Shown here in pieces: positions 1-5,155 of a stretch of DNA of 5,386 nt. This DNA comes from Treponema sp. Lineage in GTDB: Bacteria; Spirochaetota; Spirochaetia; Treponematales; Breznakiellaceae. A model generated the notes under the pieces. The model saw only the letters and a list, made by a program, of their open reading frames with translations, was not told where the DNA came from and did no database searches. Each line of letters starts with the position of its first letter. Position 1 is the stretch's first letter. The DNA lies in contig JAIROB010000200.1 in the NCBI GenBank assembly GCA_031257695.1, positions 1-5,386 of the forward strand. The letters are read 5' to 3'. A program made the position numbers and the translations under genes.

Positions 1-586
1 GGAATACCATCTGACCCAGGACCGGCGGCTTTCGCTGGTGGGCTTCTACCAGATGCCCCAGTACCACAAGCTCTTTGCCGTAAGCGACATAGGGCTCAAC
101 ACCTATCCGGATCTGGCGCTGAAAAAAGACATTCTGCTGAACGCCGTGGACACCCTGAAAGCCCTGGGGGTGGAGCATCCCAAGGCGGCGGTGGTGTCGG
201 CGGTGGAAAAGCTGAACCCGAAAATGCCCGACGCGGTGGACGCGGACGCGCTGAAACAGATGAACCTCCGGGGGGAAATCACCGGCTGCACCGTGGAGGG
301 CCCCATTTCCTTTGACCTGGCCATGTTCAGCGAGGCCGCCCGGATCAAGGGCTATGAAAGCCCCGTGGCCGGGGACGCGGACCTCCTCGTCATGCCCGAC
401 ATTGTGAGCGGGAACGTGCTGGTCAAGTGCCTCACCGGTTTTGCCGGGGCAGCGACCGCGGGGATGATCGTGGGCGCCCGGGCGCCGGTGATTCTGACCT
501 CCCGCGCCGCGGAAGCCTCGGACAAGTACAATTCCATCGCCCTGGCGGCCTACACGGCGGACTGGTTTCAAAGGGGGCGGCCATGA
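1..586 (+). CDS. ptb: Phosphate butyryltransferase (phosphotransbutyrylase), 5' end missing
   Basis: The frame is open to the left edge, so this is the C-terminal 194 residues of a protein usually about 300 long; the GTG at 38 is internal, not the start. The enzyme exchanges the CoA of butyryl-CoA (or isobutyryl-, valeryl- and similar acyl-CoAs) for phosphate in the cytoplasm, giving acyl phosphate. Family blocks are clear: GPISFDLA at visible residues 100-107, PVAGDADLLVMPDIVSGN at 121-138, then VLVKCLTGFAGA and GARAPVILTSRAAEA, close to the Ptb/phosphotransacetylase pattern in which the GP..D.A and ADLL..PDI..GN segments line the CoA and phosphate pocket. Its stop overlaps the ATG of the kinase gene (ATGA, 583-586), as is usual for ptb-buk operons. 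Plain phosphate acetyltransferase is less likely because the next gene is butyrate kinase, not acetate kinase. The exact chain length of the substrate cannot be read from the sequence. Confidence 0.93.
   Translation, partial: EYHLTQDRRLSLVGFYQMPQYHKLFAVSDIGLNTYPDLALKKDILLNAVDTLKALGVEHPKAAVVSAVEKLNPKMPDAVDADALKQMNLRGEITGCTVEGPISFDLAMFSEAARIKGYESPVAGDADLLVMPDIVSGNVLVKCLTGFAGAATAGMIVGARAPVILTSRAAEASDKYNSIALAAYTADWFQRGRP
571..577 (+). promoter_or_regulatory. Ribosome binding site of butyrate kinase gene
   Basis: The purine run AAGGGGG lies inside the last codons of ptb, five bases before the ATG at 583. It decides the kinase start over earlier in-frame codons and, with the ATGA overlap, suggests that ribosomes finishing ptb can restart on the kinase. 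Confidence 0.6.
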
Positions 587-1716
587 AGGATACCTGCCGC
601 ATCCTGGCGATCAACCCCGGCTCCACCTCCACCAAGATCGCCATCTTTGACGACGACCGGGAGATCTACAAGGAAACCATAGACCACCCCGCGGAGGAAC
701 TGCGGAAATTCAAAGAGATTCAGGATCAGCTTCTCTACCGGAAAGAAACGGTGGAAAAAAGCGTCGCCGCCCGGGGACTGGCCCTGGAGGGCATCGACGT
801 TTTTGTGGGCCGGGGGGGCGGCCTCGTCCCCTGCCTCGGCGGGACCTACGAGATCAACGAAACCCTGGTGGACCACGCGTCCAGGGGAATGTCCGGGCAG
901 CACCCGGCCCAGCTTGCCTCCCAGATATGCAGGCTCCTCATGGACCGTTACGGCGGGCGGGGTTTCGTGGTGAACCCCCCGGACACCGATGAATTTGAAG
1001 AGATCGCCCGGATTTCCGGGGTAAAGGGCCTGTACCGGGAAAGCCGCATCCACGCGCTCAACCAAAAGGAAGCGGCCCTCCGTTACTGTAAACAGGCCGG
1101 GAAGGACTACGCCGCCTCCCGGTTCATCATCTGCCACATAGGAGGGGGCATCTCCATAACGGCCCACAAATACGGCAGAATGGTGGATTCCAACGACATT
1201 ATGAACGGCGACGGCCCCATGATGCCCACCCGCTCGGGGACCCTGCCCTACCTGAAGACGCTGCACATGGCCTTTTCCGGGAAGTGGAACGAAAAGGAAC
1301 TGACCGCGCGGCTGAACCGGGACGGCGGCCTGGTGGATCATCTGGGCACCGCCGATGCCAGGGAAGTGGAAAAGCGGATCGGCGAGGGGGACTCTTATGC
1401 CAAAATCGTGTACGACGCCATGATCTACCAGATAGGCAAAAGCGTGGGGAGCTGCGCCTGTGTGCTGGAGGGAAAGGTGGACGCTATCATCCTCACCGGC
1501 GGAATATCCGCCAGCGAATACCTCACCGGCGCCCTCAAAAAGTACATCCAGTGGATAGCCCCGGTGCACGCCCTCCCCGGGGAATTTGAGATGGAAGCCC
1601 TGGCGTCGGGGGCCCTGCGGGTCCTGCGGGGGGAGGAACAGCCCAGGGTGTACGACGGCGTTCCCGTGTGGCAGGGCTTTGACCTGTCCAGGGAGGAGAG
1701 CCATGACCGAGCCTGA
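583..1716 (+). CDS. buk: Butyrate kinase
   Basis: This cytoplasmic kinase of the acetate/butyrate kinase (ASKHA) family turns acyl phosphate plus ADP into the free acid and ATP, the energy-yielding last step after Ptb. The protein is 377 residues, slightly longer than the usual 355-360; the excess appears to be a polar C-terminal tail (about 355-377). Visible motifs are the N-terminal phosphate loop NPGSTSTK (11-18), GRGG (76-79), HIGGGIS (185-191), GDGPMMPTRSG (209-219) and LTGGIS (304-309), followed by the E-x-LASGALRVL helix (338-348). The ATG at 583 is chosen because an AAGGGGG site (571-577) lies five bases upstream, the protein then begins just before the conserved strand, and the 4-base overlap with ptb suggests coupled translation. 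The same frame stays open back to 427, but that part only mirrors ptb. Specificity for branched-chain acids is possible and cannot be excluded. Confidence 0.95.
   Translation: MKDTCRILAINPGSTSTKIAIFDDDREIYKETIDHPAEELRKFKEIQDQLLYRKETVEKSVAARGLALEGIDVFVGRGGGLVPCLGGTYEINETLVDHASRGMSGQHPAQLASQICRLLMDRYGGRGFVVNPPDTDEFEEIARISGVKGLYRESRIHALNQKEAALRYCKQAGKDYAASRFIICHIGGGISITAHKYGRMVDSNDIMNGDGPMMPTRSGTLPYLKTLHMAFSGKWNEKELTARLNRDGGLVDHLGTADAREVEKRIGEGDSYAKIVYDAMIYQIGKSVGSCACVLEGKVDAIILTGGISASEYLTGALKKYIQWIAPVHALPGEFEMEALASGALRVLRGEEQPRVYDGVPVWQGFDLSREESHDRA
1692..1698 (+). promoter_or_regulatory. Ribosome binding site of the MFS transporter gene
   Basis: GGAGGAG sits four bases before the ATG at 1703, inside the 3' end of the kinase gene. 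It is a strong Shine-Dalgarno match and picks this start over the 39-codon longer open frame beginning at 1586. Confidence 0.7.
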
Positions 1717-2929
1717 GCCCGGGAGCAGCAGCCTGAAGCGCTGGATCTACCTCGTGTCCGGGGTGGTAATGTTGCTCTTTTTGGGCCTCCTCTACGGCTG
1801 GTCCATTTTCCGCCCCCCCCTTACGGCGATCTACCCCTCCTGGACAGCCCCGCAGCTCTCCCTGACCTTCACCCTCTCCATGATCTTCTTCTGCCTGGGG
1901 GGATTTTTCTCCGGCAAGATCGGGGCCAAAGTTTCCAGCCGGGTCGTGATCCTCCTTTCGGGGACCTTCCTCCTGGCGGGCTTCCTGGGCGCTTCCCGCA
2001 TGAAGACGGAGGACCCGGACCTTTCCCTGGTCATGCTGTACCTCTGCTACGGCGCCCTCTGCGGCTTCGGCGTGGGCATAGGCTACAACGCCGTCATAGC
2101 CACGGTGACCCGCTGGTTCCCCGACCGGCCCGGCATGGCGTCGGGCCTTCTTATGATGGGCTTCGGCTTTGGAGGCATAGTCCTGGGCAGCGTCGTCAAC
2201 GCCCTGGTAAAGGCGGCGGGCATCTTTTCCGCGTTCTTCCGGCTGGGGATACTGGTTTGGATCGTCATGGCCCTGGGTTCCTTCCTGGTCAAAGCCCCGC
2301 CCTCGCCGGAAAAAGCCGCCCGGAAGGAGGACGGCGCCGGCTACCCCCCTTCGCGGATGCTGCGAACCGGGGCCTTCTGGTGCTTCTTCGCCTACGCCGT
2401 GGTCACCAGCTCCGCTGGCCTCCTGGTGATCAACAGCGCCGCCACCATAGCCGTCGCCTACGGAGCGCCGGCGGTCCTGGGTTTGATCGTCGGGGTCTTT
2501 AACGGCATCGGGCGCCTCCTCTTCGGCGCTATCTACGACAGGGTCGGCCGCAGGCGATCCATGCTCCTGAATACCGGCTGCATGGCCGCGGCGGGGCTCT
2601 GCCTCCTTGCCGGGGCCCTGACCGGCGGCGCCCCCCTGATATTCCTGGGCCTGGTTTTTGTGGGGATAAGCTACGGCGGCAGCCCGGTGATGACCTCCGC
2701 CGTGGTATACCGCTTTTTCGGCGCCCGCCACTACGGGGTCAACTTTAGCATCGCCAATTTTCTGGTGGTGCCCGCGGCTTTTATCGGCCCCATGATTTCC
2801 AGCGCCATCCTGGAAGCCTCGGGCGGCGTCTACACCCCGGCCTTTGTCATGCTGATACTCCTCGCCGCGGCGGCCTTCGTCCTGATTCTGGGGATGAACA
2901 GGGCCGGAAGGAGATTTGAAAGCCCCTGA
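1703..2929 (+). CDS. Major facilitator superfamily transporter, oxalate/formate antiporter (OFA)-like
   Basis: A 408-residue inner-membrane carrier with twelve predicted hydrophobic helices at about 14-33, 53-72, 80-98, 108-128, 144-164, 173-196, 223-243, 254-275, 288-306, 311-332, 348-368 and 379-397, and a charged central loop (about 197-220), the normal MFS 6+6 layout. The opening YLVSGVVMLLFLGLLYGWSIF, the RWFPDRPGMASGL segment (137-149) after helix 4 and GRLLFGAIYDRVGRR (270-284) between helices 8 and 9 resemble the OFA/monocarboxylate carrier group, whose known members move oxalate, formate, lactate or other carboxylates. The ATG at 1703 has a good ribosome site and overlaps buk by 14 bases, so the carrier is translated with the Ptb-Buk pair. 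I infer that it moves the acid made by that pair or a related carboxylate, by exchange or proton symport; direction and substrate are not shown by the sequence. Family assignment to MFS is firm, to OFA likely. Confidence 0.88.
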   Translation: MTEPEPGSSSLKRWIYLVSGVVMLLFLGLLYGWSIFRPPLTAIYPSWTAPQLSLTFTLSMIFFCLGGFFSGKIGAKVSSRVVILLSGTFLLAGFLGASRMKTEDPDLSLVMLYLCYGALCGFGVGIGYNAVIATVTRWFPDRPGMASGLLMMGFGFGGIVLGSVVNALVKAAGIFSAFFRLGILVWIVMALGSFLVKAPPSPEKAARKEDGAGYPPSRMLRTGAFWCFFAYAVVTSSAGLLVINSAATIAVAYGAPAVLGLIVGVFNGIGRLLFGAIYDRVGRRRSMLLNTGCMAAAGLCLLAGALTGGAPLIFLGLVFVGISYGGSPVMTSAVVYRFFGARHYGVNFSIANFLVVPAAFIGPMISSAILEASGGVYTPAFVMLILLAAAAFVLILGMNRAGRRFESP

Positions 2930-2934
2930 CCTTT

Positions 2935-2956
2935 CATAGGAGGGGGGCGCAGCCCC
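2935..2956. repeat. GC-rich palindromic intergenic repeat, copy A
   Basis: Between the convergent transporter and coiled-coil genes, CATAGG is followed by AGGGGGGCGCAGCCCC. It contains a perfect GGGGC (2944-2948), GCA loop, GCCCC (2952-2956) hairpin. The last C is also the end of the minus-strand gene's stop codon. A near copy in opposite orientation lies at 5310-5327, differing by a 3-base indel in the G run. There is no T tract on either side, so a role as a bidirectional terminator is possible but not demonstrated; a dispersed genomic repeat fits as well. Confidence 0.6.
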
Positions 2957-3630
2957 TACCACTCCCGGGGTTTGAAGCCCTCGGGCACACTGATCCGTAC
3001 CGTATCCCCCGACTGTTCCAGCACAAAAAAACCGCTTTTGACGGCAAAGGCCTTGACCTCCCTGGACGCTATCGCTCCCGCCACCGCGCCCAGGAGTTTT
3101 CGCCTGTCCCCGTGCCCGTCCGCATAGCGCCGCAGTTTCTCCATGCGTTTTATATGCTCCCGCACGTCGGCGACGGTGAGCTGGGTCTTGACTTCCGTTG
3201 CCAGGAGGACATCCCCATCTTCAAGCTGCAGATCAACTTCGGCAATATATTCGCCCCGGACATCCTGGTAACGGACCCTGGGGGCCACTTTCCCAAAAGC
3301 ATATCCCAGTTTGTTGAACTTCTCCACAATATTGGGAGCAATGAGTTCTTCCACCAGATCGCCGATGCGGCTGCCCAGATTGCTGATTTTACGAGCCGTA
3401 TCCTTCATCTGGCGGTCCGTCTCCCGGGTTTGTTCCTTGAGCAGGCGCTCCGTTTCCTGCATCCGCCGGTCCGTCTCCTGTATCCGCCGGTCCGTCTCTT
3501 GTATCCGCCGGTCCGTTTCCCGGGCCTGTTCCTTGAACAGGCGGTCCGTCTCCTGGAACATGGCCCAGACCTTTTCAAAGGTGAGGCCTTCGTATCCGGG
3601 GGGAAGGGCGATGTCCTGTTGTTCTGCCAT
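2956..3630 (-). CDS. Coiled-coil repeat protein with C-terminal PD-(D/E)XK nuclease-like domain (DUF3782-like)
   Basis: A 224-residue soluble protein of unknown role. Residues 1-25 form a short lead; 26-82 are heptads of the type QETDRRI/RETDRRM with KEQ spacers, a long charged coiled coil; 83-105 link to a compact C-terminal domain. That domain has E131-V-D133 on one strand and E146-V-K148 on the next, the D-x(n)-E-x-K arrangement of PD-(D/E)XK nuclease folds, followed by a helix rich in Lys/Arg (152-170). Proteins with this layout (DUF3782-like) recur in several bacterial genomes, often in many copies; I know of no firm function. The ATG at 3630 is preferred over the open frame reaching 3759 because a CAGGA site lies seven bases before it and a sigma70-like promoter (3722-3750) lies inside the longer frame. 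The gene is monocistronic and converges on the transporter gene with a 26-base gap. DNA binding or cleavage is inference; intact acidic and Lys residues argue against a dead domain. Confidence 0.82.
   Translation of the reverse strand: MAEQQDIALPPGYEGLTFEKVWAMFQETDRLFKEQARETDRRIQETDRRIQETDRRMQETERLLKEQTRETDRQMKDTARKISNLGSRIGDLVEELIAPNIVEKFNKLGYAFGKVAPRVRYQDVRGEYIAEVDLQLEDGDVLLATEVKTQLTVADVREHIKRMEKLRRYADGHGDRRKLLGAVAGAIASREVKAFAVKSGFFVLEQSGDTVRISVPEGFKPREW
3413..3556 (-). repeat. Nested coding repeats: three 21-bp units flanked by two 48-bp copies
   Basis: Three tandem 21-bp units (3461-3481, 3482-3502, 3503-3523) share the core atccgccggtccgt and differ by one to a few bases. They are flanked by two roughly 48-bp blocks (3413-3460 and 3509-3556; the second overlaps the third unit) that match each other except at about seven positions, 96 bp apart. 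All periods are multiples of three, so copy changes lengthen or shorten the coiled coil by whole heptads without breaking the frame. Confidence 0.85.
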
Positions 3631-3637
3631 GGTAAAA

Positions 3638-3642
3638 TCCTG
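3638..3642 (-). promoter_or_regulatory. Ribosome binding site of the coiled-coil protein gene
   Basis: On the minus strand CAGGA ends seven bases before the ATG at 3630. It is modest in strength but is the best site among the candidate starts (3759, 3720, 3654, 3630) and decides the call. Confidence 0.5.
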
Positions 3643-3721
3643 ACATGGTATCATGCCGCGCCACGGCGGCCAAGCCCCGCAGAGGGAAAACCCGGCGGCG
3701 GGGGGAATTGTTTCTGTCATA

Positions 3722-3750
3722 AATATACGAAATGGGCTGGAGACAGTCAA
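3722..3750 (-). promoter_or_regulatory. Sigma70-type promoter of the coiled-coil protein gene
   Basis: Read on the minus strand: TTGACT (3750-3745), a 17-base spacer, TATATT (3727-3722). Five of six bases match each consensus and the spacing is ideal. Transcription would start near 3715, leaving a leader of about 85 bases before the ATG at 3630. Confidence 0.7.
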
Positions 3751-3804
3751 CGCCCCCATGAACCCTTGCAGTTGCTCTAAAACCAGTTAATTTTAGACCA
3801 AAGT

Positions 3805-3836
3805 ATCTATGCATTATGGGAGAATAGATGTATAGT
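3805..3836 (+). promoter_or_regulatory. Possible promoter and operator-like inverted repeat for the UroD-like gene
   Basis: TATAGT (3831-3836) is a good -10 match; the hexamer 17 bases upstream, TATGCA (3808-3813), is a poor -35, so an activator or another sigma factor may be needed. An inverted repeat overlaps it: ATCTAT (3805-3810) and ATAGAT (3824-3829), perfect over six bases with a 13-base spacer; a shifted pairing CTATGCAT/ATGTATAG also matches at seven of eight. A regulator site is plausible but unproven. Confidence 0.35.
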
Positions 3837-3855
3837 ATTAGGCGGAATCTCCAAA

Positions 3856-3917
3856 AAACCTAAATTTCGGAGGTTTCCCGACCTCCCGCCGGAGCGTTCC
3901 CAAGTGACCGGAGGGGG
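3856..3917 (+). promoter_or_regulatory. Leader with mutually exclusive hairpins upstream of the UroD-like gene
   Basis: Three stems can form in the transcript: AAACCT/AGGTTT (3856-3861 with 3871-3876), GGAGGT/ACCTCC (3869-3874 with 3881-3886) and a longer one pairing 3883-3892 with 3908-3917 (one mismatch, one wobble). The middle stem excludes the other two. CCTCC at 3882-3886 is also complementary to the GGAGG of the ribosome site at 3941-3945. No T tract follows, so any switch would more likely act on translation. It matches no riboswitch class I recognise. Confidence 0.35.
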
Positions 3918-3939
3918 AGAAACAACACAATAACTGCAT

Positions 3940-3945
3940 AGGAGG
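3940..3945 (+). promoter_or_regulatory. Ribosome binding site of the UroD-like gene
   Basis: AGGAGG, a consensus Shine-Dalgarno sequence, ends five bases before the ATG at 3951 and fixes that start. Confidence 0.8.
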
Positions 3946-3950
3946 CAGAA

Positions 3951-5069
3951 ATGGCAGCACCTAAATTTAAACCGGATGAAATGAAAGTGGTAAGGGAAGT
4001 GCCCTCGTTCATGCCCGGAGTGTCCACCAAGTATTACAACACCCCGGTGTCCCTTGAAGAGGGCTATGCCGCGGCAATGAAACGGGATCCGATCTGGTAC
4101 ATTTCAGGCATGGGTATGGAAACGACCATGTTTAACCCCCGAATCAACCGGGACAACATTGCCCGCGCCTTTTGCTTTGACGGTGAAGGCATGATCATGA
4201 ACGATCAGGCGGGGGTTCCCGTGGGTGGACCGGATATATTCGGCGTCGAATGGGTCTTTGTTCCCGCGGCGGGCGGTTCCATGGTCAAGCCCGGCAAACC
4301 CCTGCTTGAGAATGTGAACGACTGGAAATCCGTGGTAAAATTCCCCGATCTGAACACCTGGGACTGGGCGGCTTCGGAGGAGAAAAATGCGGCCTACCTG
4401 AAGGGCATCCGGGAAACCGGGGCTGCGGTGCAGGGCATGCTCCTGAACGGTTACTTTGAGCGGCTCATCTCCTTCATGGACTTTGAAGGCGCTGCCCTCG
4501 CCATGGTGGATGAGGACCAGCAGGACGCGGTAAAGGAACTGATGATGGCCCTGGCGGATCTCCATATCGAGCTCATCGACCGTTACCACAAGCACTACGG
4601 GGTTATCCACTACAACATCCACGACGACTGGGGTTCCCAGATGGCGCCCTTCTTCTCCCCGGCCGTAGGCAGGGAGCTGATTGTGCCGGCCATGCGGAAG
4701 GTGAACGATCACATCCACGAGGTCCTGGGGGGCACCGTGGAATTCCACTGTTGTGGTCATGTGGATCTGTGCGTACCCAACATGATCGAAGCCGGCTGGG
4801 ATTCCTGGAGCGGCATGGCCATGAACAATTCCCAGGACGACTGGGAGAAGTACGGGGACAAGATCTGCATAGGCGTCATTCCCGATCCCTACGATCCGGC
4901 CACCACCGACGAAGAGGGGCAAAGGGCGGAAGCGCGGAAATTCGTGGACAAATTCTGCAAGCCCGGACGTTCAGCGGTGCTCAACGCCATGTACGCCGGC
5001 CCCATTATCACCCCCGCCTTCCGGGAGGAGCTTTATCGTTATTCCCGAATCAAACTCGGCGGCGAATAA
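3951..5069 (+). CDS. UroD/MtaA-like methyltransferase family protein
   Basis: A 372-residue cytoplasmic protein of the uroporphyrinogen decarboxylase superfamily. True HemE makes coproporphyrinogen; relatives such as MtaA, MtbA and CmuA move methyl groups between corrinoid proteins and thiols using zinc, and many acetogen members take part in O- or N-demethylation. This protein looks like the second kind: an N-terminal region with KYYNTPVSLEEGYAAAMKRD (27-46), FGVEWVFVPAAGGSMV (97-112), the barrel motif IHDDWGSQ (223-230), the metal-type H266-C-C268-G pair and GWDSWSGMAMNN (282-293). The usual third Cys near the C-terminal GP/TP segment is absent (MYAGPIITP, 347-355); C274, C306 and C336 are the other late cysteines. 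It has its own leader, strong ribosome site and downstream inverted repeat, so it is probably transcribed alone. No corrinoid protein, MtaB-like or activating protein is next to it, so the methyl donor is unknown. Superfamily is firm, reaction uncertain. Confidence 0.87.
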   Translation: MAAPKFKPDEMKVVREVPSFMPGVSTKYYNTPVSLEEGYAAAMKRDPIWYISGMGMETTMFNPRINRDNIARAFCFDGEGMIMNDQAGVPVGGPDIFGVEWVFVPAAGGSMVKPGKPLLENVNDWKSVVKFPDLNTWDWAASEEKNAAYLKGIRETGAAVQGMLLNGYFERLISFMDFEGAALAMVDEDQQDAVKELMMALADLHIELIDRYHKHYGVIHYNIHDDWGSQMAPFFSPAVGRELIVPAMRKVNDHIHEVLGGTVEFHCCGHVDLCVPNMIEAGWDSWSGMAMNNSQDDWEKYGDKICIGVIPDPYDPATTDEEGQRAEARKFVDKFCKPGRSAVLNAMYAGPIITPAFREELYRYSRIKLGGE

Positions 5070-5081
5070 ACCGGAACAATA

Positions 5082-5155
5082 GCAGGCAGCCAAGGACCTA
5101 GGAACAGCCAGGGGCAATGGGCAGGTTTTGTTTTTTGCCCCCGGTTGCTGCCTGC
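5082..5155 (+). terminator. Nested inverted repeat, probable transcription terminator after the UroD-like gene
   Basis: Starting 12 bases after the stop, GCAGGCAGC (5082-5090) pairs perfectly with GCTGCCTGC (5147-5155). Inside it GGGGCAA (5111-5117) pairs with TTGCCCC (5135-5141), extended by CC/GG across one mismatch. The 17-base inner loop is T-rich (TTTTGTTTT), and a run of eight T lies at 5186-5193, about 30 bases downstream. The T tract is not directly after the stem, so this is not a textbook intrinsic terminator, but position and strength suit an end-of-transcript structure. Confidence 0.45.

Larger units (their letters stand above)
3631..3950. other. Divergent intergenic region between the coiled-coil and UroD-like genes
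   Basis: This 320-base stretch has no credible coding sequence. It contains the minus-strand leader (3631-3715) with a GCCGC/GCGGC hairpin (3655-3659 with 3666-3670), the minus-strand promoter (3722-3750), a markedly AT-rich core (about 3775-3868) with an inverted repeat, and a structured GC-rich leader for the + strand gene (3843-3950). The AT-rich core stands out against the GC-rich genes on both sides. Confidence 0.7.

Noticed and set aside
568..1704. 378-codon open frame on the minus strand opposite the butyrate kinase gene
   Set aside because: It mirrors a well-supported gene codon for codon, arises from GC-rich third positions that remove stops, and has no family motif (rich in His, Gly, Val).
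1535..2962. 475-codon open frame on the minus strand opposite the transporter gene
   Set aside because: The composition is extreme (Gly, Ala, Glu, His), it has no recognisable domain, and the opposite strand encodes a clear 12-helix carrier with its own ribosome site.
3461..3523. Possible CRISPR-like array
   Set aside because: The 21-bp units are directly adjacent with no unique spacers and keep the reading frame; they are coding heptad repeats.
3112..3780. Open frames on the + strand (222 and 110 codons) across the coiled-coil gene, with RRSVSCI-type repeats
   Set aside because: The repeats are only the other-strand reading of the 21-bp coding repeats; the minus strand gives a sensible coiled coil and a conserved-looking C-terminal domain.
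3843..3950. Cobalamin riboswitch in front of the corrinoid-type methyltransferase gene
   Set aside because: I looked for the B12-box and the conserved core and found neither; the leader is also too short for the full aptamer.
4104..4922. 272-codon open frame on the minus strand opposite the UroD-like gene
   Set aside because: It is a shadow of the real gene, rich in His/Val/Gly, without a good ribosome site or family resemblance.
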